A stretch of DNA of 64,000 nucleotides from Limnomonas spitsbergensis (lineage: Eukaryota > Chlorophyta > Chlorophyceae > Chlamydomonadales). Position numbers and translations under genes: made by a program. Where the stretch lies: NCBI GenBank assembly GCA_037349105.1, contig JAYJMM010000021.1, positions 744,001 through 808,000 on the forward strand, read 5' to 3'. Below, one piece after another: positions 11,215-21,039 of this stretch. Numbering within the stretch: position 1 is the stretch's first letter; the number at the start of each line of letters is the position of its first letter. Under the pieces are notes generated by a model, which saw only the letters and a program-made list of their open reading frames with translations, was not told where the DNA came from and made no database searches.

Positions 11215-12642
11215 TTAGTATTCCAAGTTCGTGCCTTTGATAGTAGCGGAAATTGGGAAAGGTCCAATCCACTTAGGCAATAGTTTCGGAGTACTGCGCC
11301 GTCCAGCGGCTCTTTTTAAATGTATATGTTTAGTATTCAGGAGGACCATGTCCCCAATATCATACGAAACATCCCTGTGATGTTGGTCATAATAAAGTTT
11401 CTGACGCTGCTGAGCGGCAACGAGAAATTTTCTAGCCTCAGATAAACCTTCAGACATTTTATCTGCAAATGCTGAAGCGGTAGGTACTTTGGTACTTCCA
11501 GGCATAACCGTAAGAGGGAGACGTAGATCTCGTCCATGATTCAATTGAAATGGAGTTGTACCAATAGATTCATGGTAAGAATTGTTGACTGCAAATTCTG
11601 CAGTTGATAAACAACAGTCCCATTCTGTATGTTCGAGATGACCGACATTATGCCTGATCATATCTTCCAATACTCGATTGACTCTTTCAGTTTGACCATC
11701 ACTTTGAGGGTGAAATGCAGTAGATCGGCTGTGACTGGTACCAATGATGCGAAGCAACTCAGTCCAGAATTTACCCGTAAATACAGAGCCTCGATCCGAA
11801 ACCATATCAAGGGGAAGGCCATGATGTTTCCATACTGTATCCACAAAGAGCTGAGCTGTGCCCGCACTGTCAATGGTGGATTTAGTAGGAGCAAAATGAA
11901 CAATTTTGGTAAGTCGACAGACAAACACAATGATGGTATCAAAGCCTTTCCTTGTTTTGGGGAGCTGTTGAATACAGTCCATGCTAACCCCAAGGAGCTG
12001 CGGGTATGACCAGGGGCTGTAATAAGCCTGCTGGTAGCTGGTTTGAACTTTTATTGCGTTGGCAACAAGCACAAGTGGATATATTTTTTAAAATATATAT
12101 TCCTTGATTTGTGGCCACCAAAACATGCGAGTAACAGCTCTGTACGTTTTGGTAAAATCCCCGTGTCCACTGTATGGTGCATGATCGTGCATCTCATATA
12201 GGATTTGTTTACGAATTTCATCGTCATGCGGGACCATCAGTTGATGGTTTTTCCACCACAAGCCATCTTTATGACTGAGTTTGTTTAGATTCTCAGGAAT
12301 TGCAAACCATAGATCATTGTCATAGCCGTGTCGCAATAGTTGAGTGATATCTGTCACTATATCGGTACTAGGCGTGATTTCTCCGCGTGCTAAGACGTCA
12401 GGAATTTCAGCTTTTTCCGTCGGTAGATCTTGATTAATCTCCTCAACAATTGTCTCCAGATCTGGGGACCCCACAGTCTCCCGTCTGCGCTTCTTTTTGG
12501 ATAAAGCTTCTGGTAGGATGAAGGTTTTACCTCTGGACACTATCATGGCCAAGGTACTGTTAAATGATGGGTGGCGGGACAAGGGATCCGCTACATTTGT
12601 AACAGCTTGCCGCCATTCCCATTTGAGTTTGAAGCGCTGCAA
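11215..12642 (-). pseudogene. integrase (zinc-binding region and DDE core), frameshifted
   Basis: The zinc-binding part is HDHAPYSGHGDFTKTYRAV...WWPQIKEYI, followed in another frame by a CACCQRNK segment. The core follows with the first Asp in GVSMDCIQ, the second in VSDRGSVFTGKFW and the Glu in DGQTERVNRVLED; a GPF-like tail (KWIGPFPIS) is also present. Catalytic DDE residues are intact, but stops and a shift separate the zinc region from the core. Confidence 0.85.
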
Positions 12643-13230
12643 ATATTCACTCCACCGACACTCTTCGCGAGTGTCGCTGTGTTTGCAAATGAATGAGAGG
12701 ATTATGATCAGTGATTAATTTAAAATCAATTCCTTCCAAGTAGCAACGCCATGTTAAGAGCGTGGACGACGGCCCATAATTCTTGGTCACCGGTTTTCCA
12801 AGTAAGTCCAGCGGAACTTAATTTACGGCTCTCAAAAGCGATGGGTCGGCCAAATTGAGTAAGGACCGCCCCGATGCCCTGAATAGATGCATCGCAAATT
12901 GCTTCCATTTCCACTGGATTGTTAAAATCTGGCATGGCCAGAACTGGGGCTGCGTTTAAGGCAGCTTTGACTTTTTCAAATGCTTGTTGACAATTTGACG
13001 TCCAGTTCCACTTTATGTCTTTTCTGGTTAAATGTGTCAGTGGTGCGACCATTGCCGCATACTGCGCAATGTGTTTGCGGAAATAATTTGTTAGACCATT
13101 AAAAGAACGAACTTCTTTTACGGTTGTTGGTACTGGCCAATGTTTAACGACATCAACTTCAGATGGGTCGACTTTAATGCCGTCTGTTCCCACGATATGG
13201 CCCAGGAATTTAATCTCTGGCCGCTCGAAG
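12643..13230 (-). pseudogene. C-terminal RT connection and RNase H domain, frameshifted
   Basis: Starts TFERPEIKFLGHIVG after the inserted element, then GLTNYFRKHI, ICDASIQGIGAVL (RNase H catalytic Asp region) and FESRKLSSAGLTW. The frame breaks near 12726-12760; homology continues in another frame (LEGIDFKLITDHNPL) and shifts again at RWSEYLQRFKLKW. At least two indels. Confidence 0.85.
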
Positions 13231-13234
13231 GTAC

Positions 13235-13925
13235 CGTAGAACAGGTTAGACTCCGCTCGTAATTAAATAATTACTGGGGTGCGCGGACATGGGTGCGCGC
13301 TAATATTAATTCCAAAATTGCAGCTGCGCAGAGCGTCAGTCGGGTCCCCAAAAATTATTTTGGGGGTGCGCGGTATGAATTAAAAACAGCACTTGTTACA
13401 AAAATTCGCGCGCTATCGCGCGACTGTTTGATTCGACATCCATTCAGTCATCCTTTATCAAGTGTGCCCAAATAGCCCTGCATGGTAACAGTACCGATGA
13501 CTCAGATGGGCACTACCGGTACTCATAGGTAGCATTACTGCACTGCGGTAAATGAGCATTGACAGGATTCGAACCGCCGACCTCAGGGTCGACTGCTAAT
13601 TTGCGTAGTGCCACTGAGCCCCCAGGGCCACATTAGCCACACATTTCTTGAGGCCAGGAACCGGCGGAGGAGGAGAATGACGACTACGGTATGCTAGCAA
13701 ACGAAGCTTTAACTGACGTTGACAGTACTGGCTGAAAGTGCTGCGCGGACGGCCATTTAAATTATATCAGTGATGCGCGATGTTTAATTAAATTCTGTGC
13801 TGCGCGGCGTTAATTAAAATTAAAATTTCGTCGCTGCGCAACCGTATTTTAAATTCTTTTTGGGGTGCGCGGCCGGAAAAAAAAATCTTTTTTTTTGGGG
13901 TGCGCGGAGTCTAAGCTGTTTTACG
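13235..13925. mobile_element. 691-bp inverted-repeat (MITE-like) element inserted in the retrotransposon RT
   Basis: Terminal inverted repeats are 13235-13258 and 13902-13925, 24 bp with about three mismatches, beginning cgta(g/a)aacag and containing ttagactccgc. A 4-bp target duplication GTAC flanks it at 13231-13234 and 13926-13929. Removing the element and one GTAC restores the RT reading frame exactly (LKKC followed by TFERPEIKFLG). Inside, tggggtgcgcgg-like words recur near both ends, and a tRNA-like stretch lies at 13561-13630. There is no transposase, so it is non-autonomous. The superfamily is not clear. Confidence 0.85.
13561..13630 (-). other. tRNA-like (tRNA-derived) segment inside the MITE-like element
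   Basis: The minus strand contains ggttcgaatcc, a perfect B-box/T-loop, preceded at normal spacing by ggctcagtgg, close to an A-box/D-arm. The T-stem and acceptor pairing are poor and the anticodon loop lacks the usual T33-purine37 pattern. I therefore read it as a decayed tRNA or a tRNA-derived repeat rather than a working tRNA gene. Confidence 0.4.
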
Positions 13926-13929
13926 GTAC

Positions 13930-14830
13930 ACTTCTTCAGTTTGACGTACAATTTATTGGAATCCAGTATTTTCAACACTTCTTCTATGTGTTGAATATGC
14001 TCTTCAGTTGTTTTACTGAAGATGATTATATCATCGAGATAAACTGAAACACAATGGCTTAATGGCCGGAAAATCCGATTCATAAATGATTGGAAGCCGA
14101 TTGGAGCATTTGTTAAGCCCATCGGTAGTGTTTTCCACGCATACGTCCCGAAGGGCGTTATAAATTGTGTTTTTGGTATATCCGTTGCATGTAACGGTAA
14201 CTGCCAGTATCCTGATGTTAAATCACAGGAAGAGAAATATTTATATCCTTGTAACTTATCAAAAAGGTCATCCGCTCTTCGATGATGCCCTTTCATGGGG
14301 ACAGTTTGTCCGTTAAGTAACCGATAGTCTACGGTAAACCGCAAAGTACCATCGGGTTTGGCAGCAAATACGATTGGAATACCCCATGGAGAAGTACTGG
14401 GTTGTATTAGCCCCCTTTTGAGAAGGTCACCGACATGTGATTCGACCTCTAATCGCATAGCTGGGCTGAGGCGATAGCTAGGGCGAAACACGGGTATGCT
14501 GTCCTGCTAAAGTTCAATGAGAACTGGTAAAGTGTTTGTTTGGTCTGGCATGCGTACACTATCCTGGAAAATGTGTTTGTATTTTACCAGTACATTGCGA
14601 ATGCTGGGTGTGAGATCCACGGAGTAATCAACATGTGACGGCCGATCAGTGAGTTCTGGTTCGTGCAAATCAGTACAATCTGTAGCACTGACATACGGGT
14701 GTATAACCGTGTCAACCACATTGACCGCAAACAACTTTGCTCCCTTACGATGAAGTCGTTTCATTTGAACAGAATTTATCATAGGGTTGGGTGGAACTAC
14801 CGGTTTCTCTTGGGGAATCGGAGTAAGCAC
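13930..14830 (-). pseudogene. reverse transcriptase N-terminal part, interrupted by a TAG and by the insertion
   Basis: Linker FAVNVVDTVIHPYVS ... VLIEL runs to a TAG at 14507-14509 and then continues in the same frame: PVFRPSYRLSPAM, IQPSTSPWGIPIVFAAK, FTVDYRLLNGQT, SGYWQLPLH, TLPMGLTNAPIGFQSFMN and the catalytic YLDDIIIFSK. All RT core motifs are present up to KLYVKLKKC, where the 691-bp element sits. Confidence 0.88.
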
Positions 14831-15056
14831 GAGTACTGTACCTTGCTTATTTTGATTGAGCCAAGTAGAGTGTTCGTATGATATTATGGCTTTCTACTGT
14901 AGCAGCCAATCATCCCCAACAATGACATCCAAAGATGGACCTAAGTCCACCACAAATGCATTAATTTTGTGTTTGTTTTAAACCTATTTTCGGAACGAAT
15001 GCAAAGTGTTGCTTGACACCTTGCGGTGGAAGTAGCAAATGAGCCATCTGCTAATT

Positions 15057-15608
15057 CTATGATATGGTGATCTGGTACGGTGACGAGACTAATCGCTTTA
15101 GCTTTTCTGGAGTTGATAAACTATGAGAAGTAGCCCCTGAATCCAGGGTGCACACAGTGAGAGCCCCATTCAGGGTGCATTCAAACTGCATAGTTAAATC
15201 TGACTCTTTTATGTGCTCGGTCAAAGCGACTTTCATTTTTACTTTGTTGTAAGCGGGGTCAAAGTAAACCTCCATAGGCCTTTTGAGCCCGCGTGAACAT
15301 TTAGTTATGCCCTCATTTTTCTGATGGAAAAGAGGATACCCTTCAGGGTACTCAGCAATCGTGCGCAAGCCTTGCAACAGTGGTGTCCATACGGCTCCAG
15401 GCCATTTGGGCACTAAGAAACATGCTGATAGTGATAAGGGATTTTGACCCTTTTGTTTAAAATAATATTCAATAGCCGGCATAAGCATGGGCCATGGAGG
15501 ATTAATCCATAAATGATTATTACATATCGTTTGTTTAATTAAATGACTTGTTAGGCCGGTGAGCAATAAGAAGTGCACAACAGAAGGCATTGTCTCCCTG
15601 ATTGTCAC
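15057..15608 (-). pseudogene. retroviral-type aspartic protease region
   Basis: The active-site motif CTLDSGATSHSLS is clear near 15140. Upstream lies a Trp/Pro-rich stretch (LVPKWPGAVWTPLLQGL) without a named domain. Frames upstream and downstream are not continuous with gag or RT. Confidence 0.75.
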
Positions 15609-15713
15609 TTAAGGCATCCATGGTGAATGGACGACCAGTCAGATCTTGGATCCTACTGAAATCGAGGAGGTTAACAAACCTTTCATCCCCACAAGTCAGT
15701 GGTGGAGGGCGGG

Positions 15714-16755
15714 CTAGCTGTTGCTCCGGTTTGGCCGTTCGACCTGCGTAGGAGGCATCATTTTCTTCCTCTTCTCCGCCGTCTGTTTGAAAGCTTCGTG
15801 CACCGGGCAACCCGTGTTGTGCGAGAAATCTGCGTGCTTGCAGACCATGCAGACGATGTGGAAGTCCTGCCTCTTCTGGCCGGAGTCCTTGTTCACGCCA
15901 ACCTGGTTTTCCAGGGCTCCTTCTTGCCCTTGTTGCCCTGTGGGTGGACATTGGGAATGCCTTTTAGTTTGGGGCGATAAGGTTGGCGTTCATGTTCTTG
16001 CTCATGAACAGGGACCACGCCTTGCAACTGCATGACCACAGTGTGTTTTGCCAGATCTTCCCAATCTGTCCATGCATCACCAGTGCGGGGGTCGACCTTA
16101 GAGGTCTCCCGGGTCTCTTTCTTGAGCCCTTGCCAGTAAATTAATACCAGATCAGGTGCTGATGGTGCTGGTGGGCCAGCCCTGTTGAGAAGTACTTTAA
16201 ATGAGGTTTGGTACTCGGTTGGTGAGCCCTTCTGGTTTATGTGGTGCAGTGTAGCTCGTGCCACACGTTGCCGGTCAGGTTTGCTGAATGCCGCTTGTAG
16301 AGCAGCTTTAACCTGATCCCATGAGATTGTCTCTTGCTTATTCAGGATGGGTTTAGCAAATGCCAGGTAAGCTTCTAGAGCTTTGCCTGCAAGCATGTTC
16401 ATGCCGTGCACTGCCCAATCTTGCATGGGTACCTTGTTGCCTGACAGTTTGCGAATAACATGAGTGAGTCCTCAATTATGTCGTCATCCCCCCCCTTTAA
16501 ATTTTAGAGGCTCAGGCACACGGCATCTGTTGTGCGCGCGGTCAGTGGTAGGGATTTCTACCGTTGGGCTTACCTCAACCGGAGCCGAAGGTCCAGCGAC
16601 TTCAGTGACTGTCGGGGCCGAAGCTCCTGCCTCCTTGAAATTGGGGTGCAGCGCTTTGAAGGCCTCGTTTCAGCCTGTGTGACCCACTTCTCGTCAACTT
16701 TCTTTTGAGCCAGCCGCTGAGCTGAGTTGATTAGGTGGTTGTTTTTGTGGAGGCA
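15714..16755 (-). pseudogene. gag (capsid-like) region with zinc-knuckle-like motif, frameshifted
   Basis: A Met at 16755 opens MPPQKQPPNQLSSAAG, then shifts occur; PEPLKFKGG precedes a long gag-like frame from 16426 (MQDWAVHGMNMLAGKAL ... WDQVKAAL ... KGSPTEYQTSF). After its stop at 15893 a second frame carries CMVCKHADFSHNTGC, a Cys-Cys-His-Cys cluster with non-standard spacing. Confidence 0.7.
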
Positions 16756-17632
16756 TTGCGTATCACTGGTGTGGTGAGACTGCTTGCTTTATAAGTGGCT
16801 TGCCACACATGATGACATCCGATTGAACGAATCCCTTTATCCTCCGTATAGGAAAGACTTTAGTAAATATCGTGTCTGTGAAGACCTCGATCGAAACTGG
16901 GCGGAATCTCTTTTGAGAAATCCTTGGTCAGACGTTTAGTCTGCCGTTGGTCAGACACTGGGTCTGCCGTAGGTCAGACTCGTGGTCTGCCTATAGCTTC
17001 ACCGAAGTGAGCTCTTGGTGCGACTGTGTTTAACAGACGCCCGAGGGAAACGTGTGTTTTCACACGCGCCTTACGAGTGCTTGCACACACGTGAAGGGCT
17101 TTGCTTTTCGATGCCAATTGTTTGACACCCCCCTAGGTCCCTCAATCGATCAGAGGAAAAGGAAAAAGAACGCTGATGTGGCGTGGATTTTGGGAAGTAC
17201 AGGTTGACGAGACGCCCAAGCCCCGGTCTGTATACCCTTTAAGGGAGAAAGGGGCTATGGCGGGTCAGTGAGAACAGGGGGAGATGCTGGACGGCAGTCG
17301 GGTGGACTGTTTTCAAGGTAACGGCGAAGTCGAAGAATGGAATAGGCAGATTGGACAGTGTGAACTGCTAGTTGTTTGAGCAGTGGGGGGACGTTGAAGG
17401 GTGTGATACCAAGGAGGCAAGTCGATACCTGCCCACAACACTGCTCGAGAAATCAATGTAGCAACCTGCACACCTGGTGCAGATGTACTATAATAATTAT
17501 GTTGTAAAGAGCACCGCCTCGCTCTCTACTGTCTGTGCCTCCTTAGGATGCGGTATATCATCCATTGCACAGTCCAGATGTACATCACAGGTACATCAGT
17601 ATTCCATCTCAGACCTAGTAGCTTTAGGAACG

Positions 17633-17860
17633 CTACACCATGGCACACTTTTCGGCCGTCCCCAGGTCGGCCATGACCAAGTGTCCTCCCATGCTACCCT
17701 TGGCTATGGCTCTAAGGAGGATCCTGACTGTTTCATGGTGTCTCTCAATGTACATCTTAAGCATTTCTGGGTGTCTGCAAGATTCAGTGATATGCCCGGA
17801 ACTGTCGTGTTCCACAAGCATCCGTGCCTCCATCTGAGGACTATTTTCTTCTCTGCCATC
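17633..17860 (-). pseudogene. possible C-terminal remnant of a LINE-type reverse transcriptase protein
   Basis: The minus strand reads HITESCRHPEMLKMYIERHH, then ETVRILLRAIAKGSMGG and HLVMADLG. A His/Cys cluster followed by YxxRHxxxV and a short basic helix resembles the post-RT tail of algal LINE proteins. No RT core is found upstream, so it would be a 5'-truncated copy. The call rests on pattern only. Confidence 0.35.
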
Positions 17861-18354
17861 GAGACAGCGGGGTGCGTCATGAAAGCTGTTGCTGATGGCC
17901 CCTTCTGTGGAAGTCTTAAGCCTCTGCCAGCCCTGGAAGTACACACTATCGGTGTTGGATTTTCCTAGACTTTTTCGCCCCTCGTGCATGTGCGATTTCA
18001 GGTCACCAGCCAGATTTCTAGTCCTCGCGGCTTTTCTATATGACGTAAATCGCAATTTCGTTCTTTTACTTTTGATGTCTTTCCGGTGATTTGGCGTGGA
18101 TGGGGGCAGCAATCGACGGCTCTTTTGACGATGGAGCGTGCGATATATAGCCACACACAACAGCGAGCGATCTACAGCTACAAAAGATGTTACGCTACTT
18201 CCGTAGTCGGCCTGCTAGGGAGAGTAACAGAACGATATGCAGAAATAAAAGACACTGCAAGGAAGAATACACGAAAGAAATGAAACAAGCGGCAGGAAAG
18301 AGCGCTGCAAAGATCTCCCGTACATAACTCCAACCTTAGCCATTCTTCCTCCAT

Positions 18355-18475
18355 CTCACGTCTCGTGGAACAAGGGTGGAGGAACGGGTGGGGGACTTTC
18401 GAAAACTTTCGTATTTTTTCTTCACACTTGTTTCCTCCACCAATCAGAATCGGGCTGTTACCCGGGGCTTACGTG
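18355..18475. repeat. fold-back repeat family B, copy 2
   Basis: Contains ctcgtggaac, ggtggaggaacgggtg, tttcgaaa, ttcctccaccaatcagaatcg and ggctgttacccggggc. Relative to 10480-10700 the order is reversed, consistent with an inverted second insertion of the same element. Confidence 0.6.
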
Positions 18476-19476
18476 CAGCAGCAGCGTTGGACCATCATGT
18501 TAATTGGAGTAACCTGATGAAGAACGGCGATGTTGAGCTCGAGCAAAGGACGAAACCAATCCGAATTTCCCACCTGCCACGTTCCCGCGTCGCCGTCGCA
18601 TAATACCTTAGACCCATAGCTTATATTGAACGACTCCATCTCTAAAAACGAAATGCGCGAGAGACGGTGCAAATCGGCCACATATGCCCATATCCTCTGT
18701 CCATCCTCATACTATCGCCACATTTTCGACTACAAGGATATGAGCTCAGACCAGCGCAAATATTCATAATTAATATCATGAAAGCTTTGGAAGGATCACA
18801 GGGACATGACAGCAACTAAACCGAAGTGCACCCCCTTGTGAATGTCTGCACAATGTGGAATCTTTCGGTGCCACCGAATGGGGCATGGGATCACTGACAA
18901 TCCTTTCAATTATGCCGTCCCTGGTACTTGCTTCATCATATCATCCTTAATGTGCAATGCATGGGCGCATGCCCAGCTGTCACAAAAAAATACTAAGGCA
19001 CTAGGGAGGTCGCGCCAGGCGCCAGGTGACCCTTTCATATTATACTCCTCTTTTACTCTTGCTACTCCCTCAACTCTCGTTTCTGGAGCCTCGTGGTCTC
19101 TAGGGAAGATAAGTAGGTTGCTGGCAGGTGGTAGCTAGATGAATGTTTTATTCTTTTGTTTCACCGCTTAATATTTTGTGAACCATCTACATTTATCGAC
19201 ATCATTAGAAACGCACTGATGCGCTGATTGAAATTGACCCCGCTTGTCGCACCATAAAGCAGTAACTGCAATACTATGGTAAATACCGTAAACTCCGGTC
19301 CAGGCGCCTTAGAGAAGCGTCCTCTACTCACAAACATGGTACAACATCGTACACACAGGCTCCTTGTACTGCGTACAAGGGCTGTTAACAGGTCAACTGT
19401 AAGACACAGTCCTAGTGGGAGAGTCTCCCTGTCTATGACCTGTCTGGGTGTCCCTGTCTCGAGGGTACCGCCCCTA

Positions 19477-21039
19477 CTACTTTACTTGTTGTGGGGTTGG
19501 CGCGGCCCTTGCCTGCTGCTGCCACCTTTGGACCTCCCTAAGCTCCTCCGGTCGCTGCACCGCTGTTTCAAATCCCTCCCACGCCTGGTCCTCCTCATCT
19601 TCTGGCTCAGATCCAGGTTCAACCTGATTTCCTATTACTCCGTTGCACCATTCATCTTCGAAGGCCTTAACAGCTAGGGCTGCTTCGCGTCCCGCCCCTC
19701 CCTTGGACGCCTGTCCACGGGCGGCTAACAGCGTCGCCCTGTTCTGCCCTGTATGGGGAATACCCATCATGGCCTTTGTTGCCCATTCCCGCAGATGATG
19801 GGCCTTGAACTCCTCAATGGCTGTTACTCGGTCGAAGTACGAGAACGTCCGGGAGCAAATTTGCTTCCACAGGTTTGTTGCCCACTGCAAAATTCCTGTC
19901 CAACCAATTGGATGCGGCTGCTCCTCTGACTCCTCGATGCCCACCACTTCCATTGCCCTGGAGCGCTCTGACTCTCTAGGGCTGTTCTCCTGCGCCCACG
20001 CTGGATTGTGAAAAAATCCGTACAGGGTTTCCTTGTGGCTGTCGCCTCCCTGCGCTCGGCTGCTAGATCCCTCTTTGGGTTTTTGCACAGGTCTGCCCAC
20101 ACATGGCGGAAACCTGGACAGAGGTGTCTCGTAGACTGCGGATCCTACCCCTCTTCTAACCAGCACTCTGCGCGGTCGCAGTTGCTGCCTTGGACGCAGC
20201 CCTGTCTTTGGCTGCCGCCCCTTCTCTTCTTGAACTGGGTCTGATAGCTCTTCCTCGGATATTAGGTCGGCCCTGGGCTTTCCCACCGGCACAGCTGACT
20301 TTTTGATTGTTTCTTGCTGTTCTTTGCTGACCTGCGAGACCTGCCTGGTCATCACTGGCTGGGCCTCACCCCCCTCGCGTTTGACCACTGCGGGCACACG
20401 CTTGCCCTCCAATTCCTCTGCTGCCATCCGCAGTTCGCCTGGCCAGGTTCTATCACGGCCTGCTACCCCCCCAGGGGCTGCGGCAACTTCTGCTTTGAGA
20501 TCCAGATGGCAGGGCTCTTTGACCCGCTGCGCAACCCTTGCCACCCTGGGCGGATTCTGCTACGGGGCGGCGTCATGACCACAGTCCCGCCTTGTGTCAG
20601 TGCTCTGGGACACTTCAGCTGCCTGATCCAAGATCAGCTCTGGTGCTCCCGCTTGAGTCGGCCACTGCTCAGATTCCAGGCTGGTCCTGGAATCAGCGGG
20701 CAATGGACCCCCTCGACCGATGCCTTTACGTGTCATACACACCGAGCCATCGGCCAGCATCCTTGCCCTTGTGGGTAGGGAGCAGTCAGGCTCTGGCACA
20801 CTGCAGGCTCTTGCGGCCGGATCCACTGGCCCTGCTAGCTTCTCCGCCACCATCAAGGCTTCTGCAATTAGTTCATCACTAGCCTCCATCAGGTCTGCAC
20901 CTGGCTCCAGCCCCCTCACACGCCCACTCCTCCGTTGGGCGTCGGGGTGCTGGTGCCTATCAGGATGCAGATCTACTTCTGTCATTCCTACAAGCAATCT
21001 ACGAACCACACGGTCCTGCAGTTGTGCTGGCAACACCAA
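19477..21039 (-). CDS. unrecognised ~520-codon reading frame with one internal TAG
   Basis: The minus-strand frame runs from 21039 to a stop at 19477 and is broken only by TAG at 20560-20562, which is followed directly by CAG. The product is rich in Glu, Gln, Arg and Pro, with a better-folded middle (GWTGILQWATNLWKQICSRT, FSYFDRVTAIEEF, HHLREWATKAMMG) and an acidic stretch (EPGSEPEDEEDQAWEGFE). No domain was recognised. The context (next to a retrotransposon, no introns, charged composition) suggests a gag-like retroelement protein, but a host gene is not excluded. I do not assign a function. Confidence 0.4.

Larger units (their letters stand above)
10906..16755 (-). mobile_element. decayed Ty3/gypsy chromovirus retrotransposon
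   Basis: Read on the minus strand, the order is gag (16755-15893), aspartic protease (around 15150), reverse transcriptase (14506-13926, then 13230 onward), RNase H (to about 12650), integrase (12642-11215) and a chromodomain (about 11110-10906). RT-RNaseH-integrase order plus a chromodomain define a chromovirus of the Ty3/gypsy group. Defects: frameshifts in gag, a TAG just before RT, a 691-bp insertion inside RT, at least two frameshifts in RNase H, one in the integrase zinc-finger region and one in the chromodomain. I could not locate long terminal repeats or a primer-binding site. The element cannot make its own proteins. Confidence 0.88.
16756..19476. other. mostly unassigned region between the two retroelement-like blocks
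   Basis: Expected to hold the 5' end (leader, possibly an LTR) of the chromovirus at 16.8-17.5 kb, but I could not match it to any repeat on the far side. The only protein-like piece is the LINE-like fragment near 17633-17860. A family B repeat lies at 18355-18475. The remainder shows no gene. Confidence 0.4.

Noticed and set aside
10400..17500. Long terminal repeats of the chromovirus
   Set aside because: I compared the flanks by eye and found no shared terminal sequence. A self-alignment of 9.5-11.0 kb against 16.4-18.0 kb would settle it.
2056..20562. Recoding of UAG as a sense codon, suggested by in-frame TAGs at 2056, 14507 and 20560
   Set aside because: TAG also stands at the natural ends of the CapA-like (3125-3127) and importin-alpha-like (23452-23454) proteins, and two of the internal TAGs are in decayed or doubtful elements. 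Ordinary mutation explains them better.
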